From NCBI GenBank assembly GCA_900540955.1, contig UQIF01000001.1, positions 310,001 to 374,000 of the forward strand: a stretch of DNA of 64,000 bases, written 5' to 3'. How positions within the stretch are numbered: the first letter of the stretch is position 1; the number at the start of each line of letters is the position of its first letter. Both the position numbers and the translations under genes were made by a program. A model generated the notes under the pieces. It searched no databases. It saw nothing but the letters and a program-made list of their open reading frames with translations, and was not told the DNA's origin. This document shows, in pieces, positions 51,791 through 60,994 of the stretch. The DNA is from an uncultured Olsenella sp. (GTDB lineage: Bacteria > Actinomycetota > Coriobacteriia > Coriobacteriales > Atopobiaceae).

Positions 51791-52491
51791 TCCCCTACCG
51801 AGTCCGCATTATCGCCGCTTTTGTGGAACGCAAACTTGCGCTCCTCGCCGGCAATGAGCTTCTTGACGTTTGACCTGTGCGCCCATACGACGACAAGGGC
51901 CACCGCGGCGACGACGCCAACGGACACAGGGGCAAAACCCCATGCAAAGCACTGTATCGGCAACGAGATGGCGGCGCAAACAGAACCGAGGCTCACGTAG
52001 CGGGAGGGGACCGCAAAGAGGATAAACACGACAAGAAGCCCCAATGCGACAGGCCACCACAGCCCGAGCGCCGCGCCGAAGCCGACCGCGATGCCCTTAC
52101 CGCCATGGAAATCGAGGTACGGGCTGAACACATGCCCGAAAACACAGAAGAGGTAGATCACCGACATGGAGATTCCGGCCTCGGAGGCGAAATCAAGCTC
52201 AGGCGCAAAGCCATGGTGCCCGAAGACGATCAGCGAGAGCATGAAACGCGAGAGCATCATCCAAAGCAGGCCTTTGCCCAAGTCGCACAGCAGGGTAAGG
52301 CCGGCGGCGAGCTTCCCCACGCTACGCGCCACATTGGTCGTGCCGATGTTGCCGGACCCCGTCGAGCGGACGTCGACGTGCCCCAGAGAGCGGGCAATGA
52401 TGAGGCCGAAGGGGATTCCGCAGACGGCGTACGCGCCGAGGGCGAATACAACGGTCCAGGCAACAAGTGCCGGGGTGTAGACCTCAGCCAC
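51787..52491 (-). CDS. plsY: Acyl-phosphate:glycerol-3-phosphate acyltransferase
   Basis: PlsY adds the first acyl chain to glycerol-3-phosphate in the membrane. The 234-residue protein has several membrane helices and the motifs GIPFGLIIAR, RSTGSGNIGTTNV and FHGGKGIAVGFG. The start is a GTG overlapping the der stop by one base (TAGTG). The C-terminal tail of about 30 residues is hydrophilic. It forms a functional pair with gpsA. Confidence 0.95.
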   Translation of the reverse strand: MAEVYTPALVAWTVVFALGAYAVCGIPFGLIIARSLGHVDVRSTGSGNIGTTNVARSVGKLAAGLTLLCDLGKGLLWMMLSRFMLSLIVFGHHGFAPELDFASEAGISMSVIYLFCVFGHVFSPYLDFHGGKGIAVGFGAALGLWWPVALGLLVVFILFAVPSRYVSLGSVCAAISLPIQCFAWGFAPVSVGVVAAVALVVVWAHRSNVKKLIAGEERKFAFHKSGDNADSVGE

Positions 52492-53825
52492 TAGCGATCG
52501 CCCCCGTCGGTGGACTTGCGACGGAACTTAAGGCGAATGGGGGTGCCCGTAAGGTCGAAGCGGGCGCGAAGGCGATTCTCGATAAAGCGTTGGAAGTTGT
52601 CGTCGGCAAGATCGGGCGCGTTGCAGAAGAAGCTGAACACCGGAGGCTTCGACCCGGTCTGCGTGGCGTACTTCATCTTCAGGCGGCGGCCCTTGTCGGA
52701 AACGGTGTGGCCCGACTCGGCGATCTCGGCAAGGAGCTTATTGAGATCGACGGTGCGGATTTCCTGTTTGCGCGCGTTGGCGGCCTTCACGGCAAGCTCG
52801 AGGACCTTGTCGGTGGCGCGGCCGGTGAGCGCGCTGATGTTTACAAACGGAACCCATGGGGCGAATGCGAGGCGCTTGTCTATCGAGGCGACGATCTCGT
52901 CGCGCTGGCGCTCGGTCTCGACCAAATCCCATTTGTTGATAAGAAGGACAAGGGCACAGCCGCGGTCGATCGCCATGTTGGCCACCTTCTGGTCCTGCTC
53001 GGTCACGCCGACGGTGGCGTCGACAACGAGCATGGCGACGTCAGCGCGGTCGATTGCCTGCAGCCCACGAACCATGCTGTAGTACTCGACGTCCTCATGG
53101 ACCTGGCTCTTCTTGCGCATGCCGGCAGTATCGACGAGCTTAATCGTCTGGCCCTTCCACTCGATGACGGAGTCGATGGCGTCGCGCGTTGTACCCGCGA
53201 CGTCGGAGACGATGGAGCGCTTCTTGTTCGCGAGGCGGTTGGCAAGGGAGGATTTGCCGACGTTGGGTCGACCGACGATGGCGATGGACAAGACGTCGTC
53301 GTCCTCTTCGAGCTCCTCGGGCTCGGGGAACGCCTCAACGACCAGATCGAGCAGGTCGCCGGTTCCGTGGCCGTGCGTAGCGCTGATAGGCATAGGCTCG
53401 CCGCAGCCAAGGGCGTAGAAATCCCAGAGGTTGTCCTGCTCGGTGGAGGGGTTGTCCTTCTTGTTCACGCAAAGGAAAACCGGCTTGTCAGTCTTCCGGA
53501 TAATGCGGGCGACCTCCTCGTCCTCATCAGTGATGCCCGTGGCGCCGTCGACGACGAAGACGATGACGTCGGCCTCTTGCGTGGCAAGAATAGCCTGCTC
53601 GCGAATACCGGGGGCAAAGACGTCCTTAGACTTGATGGACTCGATACCGCCGGTGTCGATAATCACAAAATCACGGCCGTTCCAGTCCGCCTCGTGATAG
53701 CTGCGGTCGCGCGTGACGCCGCGGGACTCGTGGACAATGGCGTCGCGAGAAAGCGCGATGCGGTTGACGAGCGTGGACTTGCCGACGTTGGGGCGGCCGA
53801 CAACTGCGACAATGGGCTTGCTCAT
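52491..53825 (-). CDS. der: Ribosome assembly GTPase Der (EngA)
   Basis: Der is a double GTPase needed for 50S subunit assembly. The 444-residue protein has two G domains, each with G1 GRPNVGKS (first at 10-17), DTGG or DTAG G3, and NKKD or NKWD G4, followed by a KH-like domain. TAGGAGC lies upstream of the ATG. The palindromic repeat copy 2 lies in the 190-nt gap between this gene and the upstream DUF512 gene. Confidence 0.98.
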   Translation of the reverse strand: MSKPIVAVVGRPNVGKSTLVNRIALSRDAIVHESRGVTRDRSYHEADWNGRDFVIIDTGGIESIKSKDVFAPGIREQAILATQEADVIVFVVDGATGITDEDEEVARIIRKTDKPVFLCVNKKDNPSTEQDNLWDFYALGCGEPMPISATHGHGTGDLLDLVVEAFPEPEELEEDDDVLSIAIVGRPNVGKSSLANRLANKKRSIVSDVAGTTRDAIDSVIEWKGQTIKLVDTAGMRKKSQVHEDVEYYSMVRGLQAIDRADVAMLVVDATVGVTEQDQKVANMAIDRGCALVLLINKWDLVETERQRDEIVASIDKRLAFAPWVPFVNISALTGRATDKVLELAVKAANARKQEIRTVDLNKLLAEIAESGHTVSDKGRRLKMKYATQTGSKPPVFSFFCNAPDLADDNFQRFIENRLRARFDLTGTPIRLKFRRKSTDGGDR

Positions 53826-53880
53826 GAATGCTCCTAGCTATTAGACATACAGAAAATAGTTTACCATGCACCCCAGCTGT

Positions 53881-53996
53881 CTGGCCCGCCCTTGGCCAGC
53901 CTCCGTGCTCAGACAGTCCTATTCGCACGAACGCCACATTAAGTGGCGTTCGGCTCATGCGGAACTGCGCTCAGAGGCTGGCCAAGGGCGGGCCAG
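53881..53996. repeat. Long palindromic repeat, copy 2 (conserved core)
   Basis: A perfect 23-bp outer stem (53881-53903 with 53974-53996) encloses 70 nt. Inside, 53928-53937 pairs perfectly with 53943-53952 around the loop ATTAA (53938-53942). The core 53915-53966 is 44/52 identical to copy 1 in the same written orientation. It lies 19 nt after the DUF512 stop codon and upstream of der, both on the minus strand, so relative to transcription it is reversed compared with copy 1. Confidence 0.85.
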
Positions 53997-54015
53997 AGGC
54001 GAACGGCAAAAGCAA

Positions 54016-55398
54016 TTAAGACGGAATTAAAGAGCCAACCAAACAATCGAGGAGTTTGCCGGGGCTAGGCTCGGAGATGAGGGGCATCGCGCCGCGGCGA
54101 CGGAGTTCCTCAAGGATGTGCTCCTGCGTGTCGCCGTCGAGCGAGACGTGATCGAAATTGAACATGACCTCGGGAAGAACGACCACGGCGGACGCAAGGT
54201 CCTCAGGAAGCTGAGCCAAAAGATCGCAGCTCACTATGAGACCGGTCACATTGACGTCTCCGCCGTAATAGTCGTTGCGGATGGAACGGGTGAAAATGCG
54301 CCCCTCAGGAGAGACGAGCGAGCAAAACACAGAGATGGTCTTCTCGGCAGCCTCGCCGCAGACGAGCATTACCCTTAGATGCCGCTCACCGAGGACGTCG
54401 TTCAGCGCCACGCATTCGCCCGCCCTCTCGGAGCGAACGAGCGCAGACTCATCGAGGAAGCTGCGGAGCATCCCGATGCCGTCATAGAACTGCGGGTAGC
54501 CGTCATAGGTCTCGGCGGGCGGAACAGGAAGATCGGCGTCGACATAGAACTCGTCGGACAACTGAAAACGCGTCTCCCCATAACGCTCCCTCGCGCGCTC
54601 CTGATACGGCTCGATGAGCTTGACCACGGCGCGGGAGGCTTCGACGTCGTCGGAGAAACTCCTATCGAAACGCTTCGAGTGCTTCGTGTAACCCATGGGG
54701 ACCACCGCGAGGCTCGTGACCTGCGGATGGCTCTCTGCCCAGGCGAGCGTCTTGTGCAGCTCCTCCCCATCGTTGATTCCAGGGCAAAGAACGATTTGGG
54801 CATGGATCTCAACGCCGGCCGCGCAGAGCCGTTCAAGGACCTCCTTGCCGCGAGCGGCATGAGGGCCGATCATTTGCCTGCGAACGTCGTCTGAGATTGC
54901 GTGAATGGAGACGTTCATCGGTTCGAGGCCGTGTGAAATGATGCGCTCGACGTCTTCATCGGTAACATTCGTGAGCGTGACGAAGTTGCCCTGAAGAAAT
55001 GAGAGCCGGTAGTCGTCGTCGCGAAGGGTTAGGGTCGCTCGCGCGTCCTTGGGGAGCATGGCCATGAAGCAGAATACGCATCTATTGACACAAGTCTGAA
55101 TTCCGTCGAACAAGACATCCGTGAACTCGATGCCCCAATCCTCGCCAGGCTCACGCTCGAGCTCACAGGCGGTCGTCGTATTGTCGCGAGGGTCGAAGAC
55201 CTCGAGCTCGCACCAGCCTCCGTCGGCTTCCCAGCGCCAATCGATGATGTCGCGAGGAACAACGCCGTTTACGGAAAGGATCCTCATGCCCGGCTCGATA
55301 CCGATTTCCCATGCGGGGCTCCCTTCAGCGACGCTGGCGACCCAAGCACCGTCGGCTTGCGGCCTCGTGGACGCGTAATCGGCTCTTTTCTGTTCCAT
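54016..55398 (-). CDS. DUF512 PDZ/radical SAM-like protein
   Basis: The 460-residue protein has an N-terminal PDZ-like domain (about 20-90, SPAWEIGIEPGMRILSVNG), a radical SAM-type region with Cys103, Cys107, Cys110 (CVNRCVFC), and the C-terminal DUF512 domain. Proteins of this kind are often encoded next to der in Actinobacteria and Firmicutes; their function is unknown. I start at the ATG 55398 (MEQKRADY) with GGGAGG upstream; the open frame extends 216 nt further. It is followed by palindrome copy 2. Confidence 0.88.
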   Translation of the reverse strand: MEQKRADYASTRPQADGAWVASVAEGSPAWEIGIEPGMRILSVNGVVPRDIIDWRWEADGGWCELEVFDPRDNTTTACELEREPGEDWGIEFTDVLFDGIQTCVNRCVFCFMAMLPKDARATLTLRDDDYRLSFLQGNFVTLTNVTDEDVERIISHGLEPMNVSIHAISDDVRRQMIGPHAARGKEVLERLCAAGVEIHAQIVLCPGINDGEELHKTLAWAESHPQVTSLAVVPMGYTKHSKRFDRSFSDDVEASRAVVKLIEPYQERARERYGETRFQLSDEFYVDADLPVPPAETYDGYPQFYDGIGMLRSFLDESALVRSERAGECVALNDVLGERHLRVMLVCGEAAEKTISVFCSLVSPEGRIFTRSIRNDYYGGDVNVTGLIVSCDLLAQLPEDLASAVVVLPEVMFNFDHVSLDGDTQEHILEELRRRGAMPLISEPSPGKLLDCLVGSLIPS

Positions 55399-55466
55399 GT
55401 TCACCTCCCAAAATCCAGGCTCAACGCCGTTGAAGGAATGACTCGAGGCAAGTCCCCGGCGGGCTC

Positions 55467-56306
55467 CTAGATAGCGGCCTCGATGGCAAGGCGGACAGCG
55501 TCGATCTGGCTCGCAGGAGTGCTCGCACCGGCGGTTATGCCGATGAGGACCGCCCCGTCGAGCCAAGAGGGGTCGAGCTCGTCGGCCCCCTCGATGTGAT
55601 ATGTGCGCGGGCACAGCTCGGCCGCGATCTCCGCTAATCGCTTGGTATTGGCGGAGATCTTTCCTCCGATAACGATCATGACGTCAGCACGGGCGGCCAA
55701 CTCTGCGCAAGCGCCCTGATGGCCGCTCGTGGCGTCGCAGATGGTGTTGACGACGCACACCTCCTCGGCCTTTCCAAGAAGAGCGGAGACAACGCGCTCG
55801 AGATTCGACCTCGACTGCGTCGTCTGGACGACCACGCCGATCTTTTTGCATGCGGGAAGATCGGCGACCTCGGACGCGTCGCCCACGACGACCGCCCCGG
55901 GAGCATGGGGAAGCGTGGCCTCGACCTCAGGATGACCCGCCTCTCCGACAACAACGACCTGATAGCCCTCTCGGTAAAGCCGGGAAGCGGCAAGGTGGAC
56001 CTTCTTCACAAAAGGACAAGTGGCGTCGAGGACGTCATGGCAAAGCTTGCGCGCTTGGCGCTCCTCATTGGGTGTGACGCCGTGCGTTCGCAGAAGAAGC
56101 GTATCCCCCGCGGACTCCTCGGGCGAATCGACGACGGTGACCCCTTTCAGGGCAAGGTCGGCGACAACGCGCGGGTTGTGAATCAAAGGGCCAAGGGTAT
56201 GAACCGGGACGGGGGAAGTCTTGGCGGCGTCTTCCACCATGCGAAGCGCGCGCTCTACGCCATAGCAGGCCCCCGCCTCAGAAGCGATCTGAATATGAAC
56301 GGCCAC
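55467..56306 (-). CDS. ispH: 4-Hydroxy-3-methylbut-2-enyl diphosphate reductase
   Basis: IspH makes isopentenyl and dimethylallyl diphosphate in the last step of the MEP pathway. The 279-residue protein has the three cluster cysteines Cys14 (ACYGV), Cys97 (DATCPFV) and Cys190 (NTICDAT), and the conserved HTLGPLIHNP, GHPEV and SANTKRL segments. It lies 2 nt after plsC. Length is normal. Confidence 0.97.
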   Translation of the reverse strand: MAVHIQIASEAGACYGVERALRMVEDAAKTSPVPVHTLGPLIHNPRVVADLALKGVTVVDSPEESAGDTLLLRTHGVTPNEERQARKLCHDVLDATCPFVKKVHLAASRLYREGYQVVVVGEAGHPEVEATLPHAPGAVVVGDASEVADLPACKKIGVVVQTTQSRSNLERVVSALLGKAEEVCVVNTICDATSGHQGACAELAARADVMIVIGGKISANTKRLAEIAAELCPRTYHIEGADELDPSWLDGAVLIGITAGASTPASQIDAVRLAIEAAI

Positions 56307-56308
56307 AG

Positions 56309-57094
56309 CTACTCCTTAAGCTCGGGGTAATCAGCTCGGAGCTCGTCCCGAAGGGCGAACACGGCGGACATGCCGCGGCTTTCCATCTCGGCGGCCTGGT
56401 CCTTGCGCTTAGAGGAGGAGAGGCCAGACCACTCGATGGCCTCGCCGCACCTCATGACGACGCGGCTGCGGAGCCTGAGAAAACGAGCACCGACGACGGC
56501 GGTCGGCTGCACCGGAGCCTTAGCCAGCTGGGCCATGATGACATAGCCGCCGTGGAGCTCGGCGTCCTCGTCGCGCTTCACTCGAGTCCCCTCGGGGTAG
56601 ACAAGGAGGCATTCTCCGCGCTGAAGAGCAGTGCGCGCGCGCCTCACGGCCTTCATATCGGCGCTCCCACGATTGACGGGAAACCCCCCGACGCGCGAGA
56701 AGAGCCAGGCCGCGGGAAGAATCTTGTCAAACTCCTTCTTGTACACGGTGCGGGTGTGGATGCCGGCGCGCCATAAGGTGACTATCGTTATCACGGGTTC
56801 GAGCATCGACTCGTGGTTCTGGATGATCACGCGGCCCCGAGCGTCCTTGGTAAGAAGCTCAGCTCGCTCGACCTTCCACGGCCAAAGCAGCTTAGTAACC
56901 ACATAGAGAACCGCAATGATGAAGTTCATGAGCCAGCGCGCAGTCCAAGGGAAATCAGACATAGCGGAATCGTAGTAGTCATCGAAGGAGTTGCCGGCAA
57001 ACGCGCGGAGCTTGCCTTTGGAGGCGTTGTCTGCTTGGCCCTTCCTTTTAGCGGATCTTGGGGCGCCGGCGATGTCGTTGGGCTGGTCAGACAT
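56309..57094 (-). CDS. plsC: 1-Acylglycerol-3-phosphate O-acyltransferase (PlsC family)
   Basis: PlsC adds the second acyl chain to make phosphatidic acid. The 261-residue protein has a charged N-terminus of about 50 residues, a membrane helix (about 55-72), and the acyltransferase motifs. The first motif is NHESMLEP (His94 to Glu99), that is HX4E instead of the usual HX4D; the PEGTR motif (167-171) is normal. The Asp-to-Glu change could alter activity. It starts directly after the cmk stop. Confidence 0.88.
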   Translation of the reverse strand: MSDQPNDIAGAPRSAKRKGQADNASKGKLRAFAGNSFDDYYDSAMSDFPWTARWLMNFIIAVLYVVTKLLWPWKVERAELLTKDARGRVIIQNHESMLEPVITIVTLWRAGIHTRTVYKKEFDKILPAAWLFSRVGGFPVNRGSADMKAVRRARTALQRGECLLVYPEGTRVKRDEDAELHGGYVIMAQLAKAPVQPTAVVGARFLRLRSRVVMRCGEAIEWSGLSSSKRKDQAAEMESRGMSAVFALRDELRADYPELKE

Positions 57095-57802
57095 CTATAC
57101 CTCCTTGGCGAGTCGAGCGCTCAGCTCGTCGGAAAGTTCGCAAATGTTTTGAATGACCTGTTCAAACGAAAGGTCGGAGGAGTCGATAACGACAGCGTCC
57201 TCGGCCGGTCGCAAAGGCGATGCCTCGCGGCTCGAGTCATAATCGTCGCGTCGCTTAAGATCGGCTAATATCTTTTTCTCAGCAGCGGGATCCACCGTCG
57301 CGGAAGCGTCCTCGGCGAGATTTCCGCCCTGTCTTTGGACGGCGCGACGGCGTGCGCGCGCCTCGGGGCTGGCCGTGAGAAAAACCTTGACGTCAGCCGC
57401 GGGAAACACGACCGTGCCGATATCGCGGCCCTCGGCGACAACATCGGCCCCCTCGCCGACCTTGCGCTGCAGGGCAACCATAACCTCGCGAACCGCCGGG
57501 GTGGCAGAAACGGGAGAAACCGCGAGCTCGACCTCTGGGGTGCGGATCTCGGATGTGACGTCTCGGCCGTTGGCGAATACGCGCTGCCCGGACTCGGTGG
57601 AGACGAAGCGGATATCGATGTCTCGCGCGACGTTCGCGACGCGCTCATGGTCCTCGGGATCCACGCCGGCACGAAGACACTCAGCGGCGACGGAGCGGTA
57701 CATCGCCCCCGTATCGAGAAACGTGAGCGAGCATCTTTTGGCGATGGCCCTCGCGACCGAGGATTTACCGGAACCGGAGGGCCCGTCGATGGCGACGATC
57801 AT
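57095..57802 (-). CDS. cmk: Cytidylate kinase
   Basis: Cmk phosphorylates CMP and dCMP. The 235-residue protein has the P-loop GPSGSGKSS (7-15), LDTGAMYR, AEGRDIGTVVFP and the RRAVQRQGG lid region. I start at the ATG 57802 with AAAGGATC upstream; the open frame begins 48 nt earlier. It is adjacent to plsC, a common order with der. Confidence 0.96.
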   Translation of the reverse strand: MIVAIDGPSGSGKSSVARAIAKRCSLTFLDTGAMYRSVAAECLRAGVDPEDHERVANVARDIDIRFVSTESGQRVFANGRDVTSEIRTPEVELAVSPVSATPAVREVMVALQRKVGEGADVVAEGRDIGTVVFPAADVKVFLTASPEARARRRAVQRQGGNLAEDASATVDPAAEKKILADLKRRDDYDSSREASPLRPAEDAVVIDSSDLSFEQVIQNICELSDELSARLAKEV

Positions 57803-57871
57803 ACAAGATCCTTTCAAATGAGCGCCTGTTGGGCGCTGGGTTCCAGACACATTCGTTGGGGCAGCAGCGCC

Positions 57872-58681
57872 TCAAGAGCCGTTTTCCCTGCTCCTGCACA
57901 GAGCTTCGATGGCCTCGACCTCGGACGGGTCAAGCAATCGCCAGGCCCCTTCGGCGACGTTTCTCAGCCTAAGCGGGCCGAAAGCGTCGCGGTGAAGCCG
58001 CAAGACCTTGTGTCCGCAGGCCATGAGCATCTTCTTCACCTGATGCTTCCGGCCTTCATGGATGGTAAGCCCGACAACGGAATTTGGGTTCCCCCCTCGA
58101 TCGCTGCCGGCGCCTCGCGGCGCAACGATGCGGTAGAGCGGGCTGTGGTCGTCGAGCAGCTCAGGCTCGGCCGGGCTCGCAGGCCCATCCTCGAGCATGA
58201 TGCCCTTGCGCAGCCGGTCGAAGTCGCGCTCATCGGGAACCCCCCGCACAAGGGCAACGTAATGCTTGTCAACATGGCTCGATGGATGCAGGAGGTCCTG
58301 GCCGACGTTGCCGTTAGTAGTGAAAAGAAGCAGCCCCGTCGTGTCGAAATCGAGCCTGCCGACGGGATAGAGGCCCGGATAGTCCTCAGTCGGCACGAAA
58401 TCGGCGACCGTTGGCCTGCCCTGCGGGTCGCTCATCGTAGTGAGACATCCCGCCGGCTTGTAGAGCATGAGATAGCAAGGCTTCTCCTGGATGCGGCATT
58501 CCTTTCCGTCAACGGTGACGACGTCGCGCAACGGGTCGACCTTGCTGCCGAGCTCGCAGACGATGTCGCCGTTGACGCGAACACGGCCGGAGGTCATGAG
58601 TCGCTCAGACCCGCGACGCGAAGCGACGCCCGCGCGCGCCAGGAATCGCTGAAGGCGCATAGGGTACAGCTCATCATTCAT
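57872..58681 (-). CDS. rluB: Pseudouridine synthase (RluB/RsuA family)
   Basis: This enzyme makes pseudouridine in rRNA. The 269-residue protein has an N-terminal S4 domain (RLQRFLARAGVASRR, about 9-55) and a catalytic domain with Asp111 in GRLDFDTTGLLLFT. I start at the ATG 58681 with GGGAGG upstream, which overlaps the scpB stop by 8 nt; a Met 21 nt later is an alternative. The scpA-scpB-rluB order is typical. Confidence 0.95.
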   Translation of the reverse strand: MNDELYPMRLQRFLARAGVASRRGSERLMTSGRVRVNGDIVCELGSKVDPLRDVVTVDGKECRIQEKPCYLMLYKPAGCLTTMSDPQGRPTVADFVPTEDYPGLYPVGRLDFDTTGLLLFTTNGNVGQDLLHPSSHVDKHYVALVRGVPDERDFDRLRKGIMLEDGPASPAEPELLDDHSPLYRIVAPRGAGSDRGGNPNSVVGLTIHEGRKHQVKKMLMACGHKVLRLHRDAFGPLRLRNVAEGAWRLLDPSEVEAIEALCRSRENGS

Positions 58682-59375
58682 CGCAAAGAGCCTCCCCGTC
58701 ACCTGGCAAGCCATCTGCAACCTCGAGTTCGTTGCCCAAAAGGTCGCGCTCATCTTCTAGGTCTTCGGCGGCCTCTTCAAGCGTTGAGCCGATCTGCCTG
58801 CCCGAGAGGCGCTCGCGAATAAACCTCTTGGACTCCTCGTCGGGAGCGAAATCCTCGAGCGGGGGAAGCTCGCGAAGGGACTTCAACCCAAAATGCTCGA
58901 GGAAAAGACGCGTGGTGCCGAACAGCACGGCCTGTCCGCGGTCGGCCTCGTGCCCCGCCTCGCGCACCAAGCCCTTCTCGCGAAGGGAAGCGATGACGCC
59001 ATCGGAGTTGACGCCGCGAATGGCGCGCACACCCTCTCGAGTCACCGGCTGGTGATAGGCAATGACGGCGAGCGTCTCGAGAGCCGCCTGAGAAAGCTTG
59101 CGAGCATCCCAGGACAAGACATAATCCCCCACTTGATCGTGGTAGGCGGGATGGGTGTACAGCCGCCAGCCCCCTGCGACCTCTCTGAGCTGGAACCCAC
59201 GATTTGCCGACTCGTACTCTGCGGCGAGCTCGGCCAGGGCCTGAGAAACTTCGCCAGGCGCTGCGCCGGTCGCACGGGCAAGCTCGGTAGCGGGCACAGA
59301 GTCGTCAGAGACAAGAAGCAGCGCCTCAAGCAAAGGCTTCAGCTCACCGGATTCAAAGGACTCGAGTTCTTGCAT
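58674..59375 (-). CDS. scpB: Segregation and condensation protein B
   Basis: ScpB is a winged-helix dimer that binds ScpA and SMC to organise and segregate chromosomes. The 233-residue protein has the family core (LLEALLLVSDDSVPATELA, LSQAALETLAVIAYHQPVT, RGVNSDGVI) and a longer acidic C-terminal tail of about 50 residues. It lies 2 nt after scpA and overlaps rluB by 8 nt. Confidence 0.96.
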   Translation of the reverse strand: MQELESFESGELKPLLEALLLVSDDSVPATELARATGAAPGEVSQALAELAAEYESANRGFQLREVAGGWRLYTHPAYHDQVGDYVLSWDARKLSQAALETLAVIAYHQPVTREGVRAIRGVNSDGVIASLREKGLVREAGHEADRGQAVLFGTTRLFLEHFGLKSLRELPPLEDFAPDEESKRFIRERLSGRQIGSTLEEAAEDLEDERDLLGNELEVADGLPGDGEALCDE

Positions 59376-59377
59376 CC

Positions 59378-60277
59378 CTACTCCTCACCAATGGTAAGTT
59401 CATTTGGCTCAAGGCCGTCGGCCAGGAGATCCTGCGCCGAGGACGCCTCGATAACGAGGTCCCTGGTCTGCTCATCCAGATCGGCCAATGCCGTGGCATC
59501 GATTTTATAGGCTTCGGCACCGGTTATGTGCTCCACGTCAATCTCCCCGAAGACCTCGCTTTGGCTCACGCGAACGAGGCCCCGCTTGAAGAGCTCGAGA
59601 ATGGCGAGGAAATTAGCGACGACCACCTCCGGGGTCGAATCCTTCCCAACGAGCTCGCTGAAAGTGACGCGTCGGCGGCTCCTGACCAGGCGGTCAACCG
59701 AGGCGATGGTGAGCGCGACGGGCAAACGCTTGGGGGCGATGTGTTCGCTTTCCAAAAGAAACGTCTCGCGCTTCGAGTCGATGTCGGCGCAGATGACGGC
59801 CAGGCTGCGAAGCGTAATGCCCTCGAGATAATCAGGCATCAGGCCAAGGAACTGAGGGTCTGCCCCCACGGTTCTCGGGTGCATGCGCGACTCCGCCTCG
59901 CTTCTCGCGGCCAAAGCCGCCGCCGCTCCGCGGAACTGCTTGTACGCGATGAGCCGCGCGATGAGGACCTCGCGGGCCTCGTCGGGATCCAAATCCACAA
60001 GGTCATCGTCCTCGTCCTCAAAGTCGTCGTCAAAGGATCGCGGAGCCTCGGCGGGAACAAGCGAGGCGGCCTTGATATCAAGCAGGGTGGAGGCAACGAG
60101 AACGAAGTCGCTCGCCACGTCGAGGTCGAGGTCGCGCATGCGCTCGACCTCCTCGAGGTATTGATTGGCGACCTCCGAGATCGCGATAGAGCCGATCATG
60201 ACTTTTTGCCTGGTCACGAGCTGGAGCAGCAGGTCAAAAGGCCCGGAGAAAGCCTGGGTCCGCACCTTATACGACAC
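59378..60277 (-). CDS. scpA: Segregation and condensation protein A
   Basis: ScpA is the kleisin subunit of the SMC complex. The 299-residue protein has the N-terminal FSGPFDLLLQLV motif, the SDFVLVASTLLDIKAASL segment that contacts SMC, an acidic central region (about 85-105) and a C-terminal winged helix. The gene starts directly after the M50 protease stop. No smc gene is in the window. Confidence 0.96.
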   Translation of the reverse strand: MSYKVRTQAFSGPFDLLLQLVTRQKVMIGSIAISEVANQYLEEVERMRDLDLDVASDFVLVASTLLDIKAASLVPAEAPRSFDDDFEDEDDDLVDLDPDEAREVLIARLIAYKQFRGAAAALAARSEAESRMHPRTVGADPQFLGLMPDYLEGITLRSLAVICADIDSKRETFLLESEHIAPKRLPVALTIASVDRLVRSRRRVTFSELVGKDSTPEVVVANFLAILELFKRGLVRVSQSEVFGEIDVEHITGAEAYKIDATALADLDEQTRDLVIEASSAQDLLADGLEPNELTIGEE

Positions 60278-60973
60278 CTACATCACCGCCTGCACCAGAA
60301 GGTCGTAAAGGTTTCCTGCGGTAAAGTCCAGGAAGGCGCCGACGGGATCGATGCCGAGGAAACTCGGGAGAACGTAGAGCGCAACGATCAAGACGGGCAT
60401 GGCGTACGCCTGAACCCGGCAATACTCCTCACGCACCCCGCCGTGGAGCAAAGGCATGACGATCTTCGAGCCGTCGAGCGGCGGGAAGGGTATGAGATTG
60501 AAAAACGCGAGGGTAAGGTTCACGTAAATGTAAGTTGTGAGAATGCGCACAACCCACATAAAGCCAGTTGACCCCAAAAGCCCAAAGACGGCGATTCGAG
60601 ATTTCCGCGCGATGCCGAACAAGGCCGTGCCAAGAAGTGCTTGAAGGAGGTTGGAAACGGGCCCGGCAATCGCAACGAGCACCTCGTCGCGACGCGGGTT
60701 CTTCAATCTATAGGGGTTGTAGGGCACCGGCTTGGCAAAAGCGAACATAGGCCCGCCCATAAGCGCCATAAATAGAGGAAGAACGAAGGAGCCGAATCCA
60801 TCGAGGTGAGCTCTCGGATCAAGAGACAGTCGCCCGGCCTCCTTGGCTGTGGCGTCCCCGCATTTGAGGGCGACCCAACCGTGGGCAACCTCATGGATGG
60901 TCGCGGAGAACATCACGAGCAGCACAGACATCGCGATGCTCGCGAGCTGCTCGATGGAAAACGTCTGGAACAA
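60278..60973 (-). CDS. M50-family membrane metalloprotease
   Basis: An integral membrane site-2-protease-like protein. The 231-residue product has the zinc motif HEVAH (His27, Glu28, His31) within the first helix pair and the FNLIPFPPLDGS motif near residue 160. The family is the short M50B/SREBP type without a PDZ domain. It often sits next to scpA. The natural substrate is unknown. Confidence 0.92.
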   Translation of the reverse strand: MFQTFSIEQLASIAMSVLLVMFSATIHEVAHGWVALKCGDATAKEAGRLSLDPRAHLDGFGSFVLPLFMALMGGPMFAFAKPVPYNPYRLKNPRRDEVLVAIAGPVSNLLQALLGTALFGIARKSRIAVFGLLGSTGFMWVVRILTTYIYVNLTLAFFNLIPFPPLDGSKIVMPLLHGGVREEYCRVQAYAMPVLIVALYVLPSFLGIDPVGAFLDFTAGNLYDLLVQAVM

Positions 60974-60994
60974 TCGGACCCCTCTCTCGCGGCG

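Noticed and set aside
52467..53837. 456-codon plus-strand frame over der
   Set aside because: It is antisense to a complete Der protein and begins within plsY; its composition is that of a mirror frame.
53881..53996. Integron attC site
   Set aside because: The length and internal hairpin are suggestive, but the R boxes (GTTRRRY/RYYYAAC) are missing and there is no cassette array.
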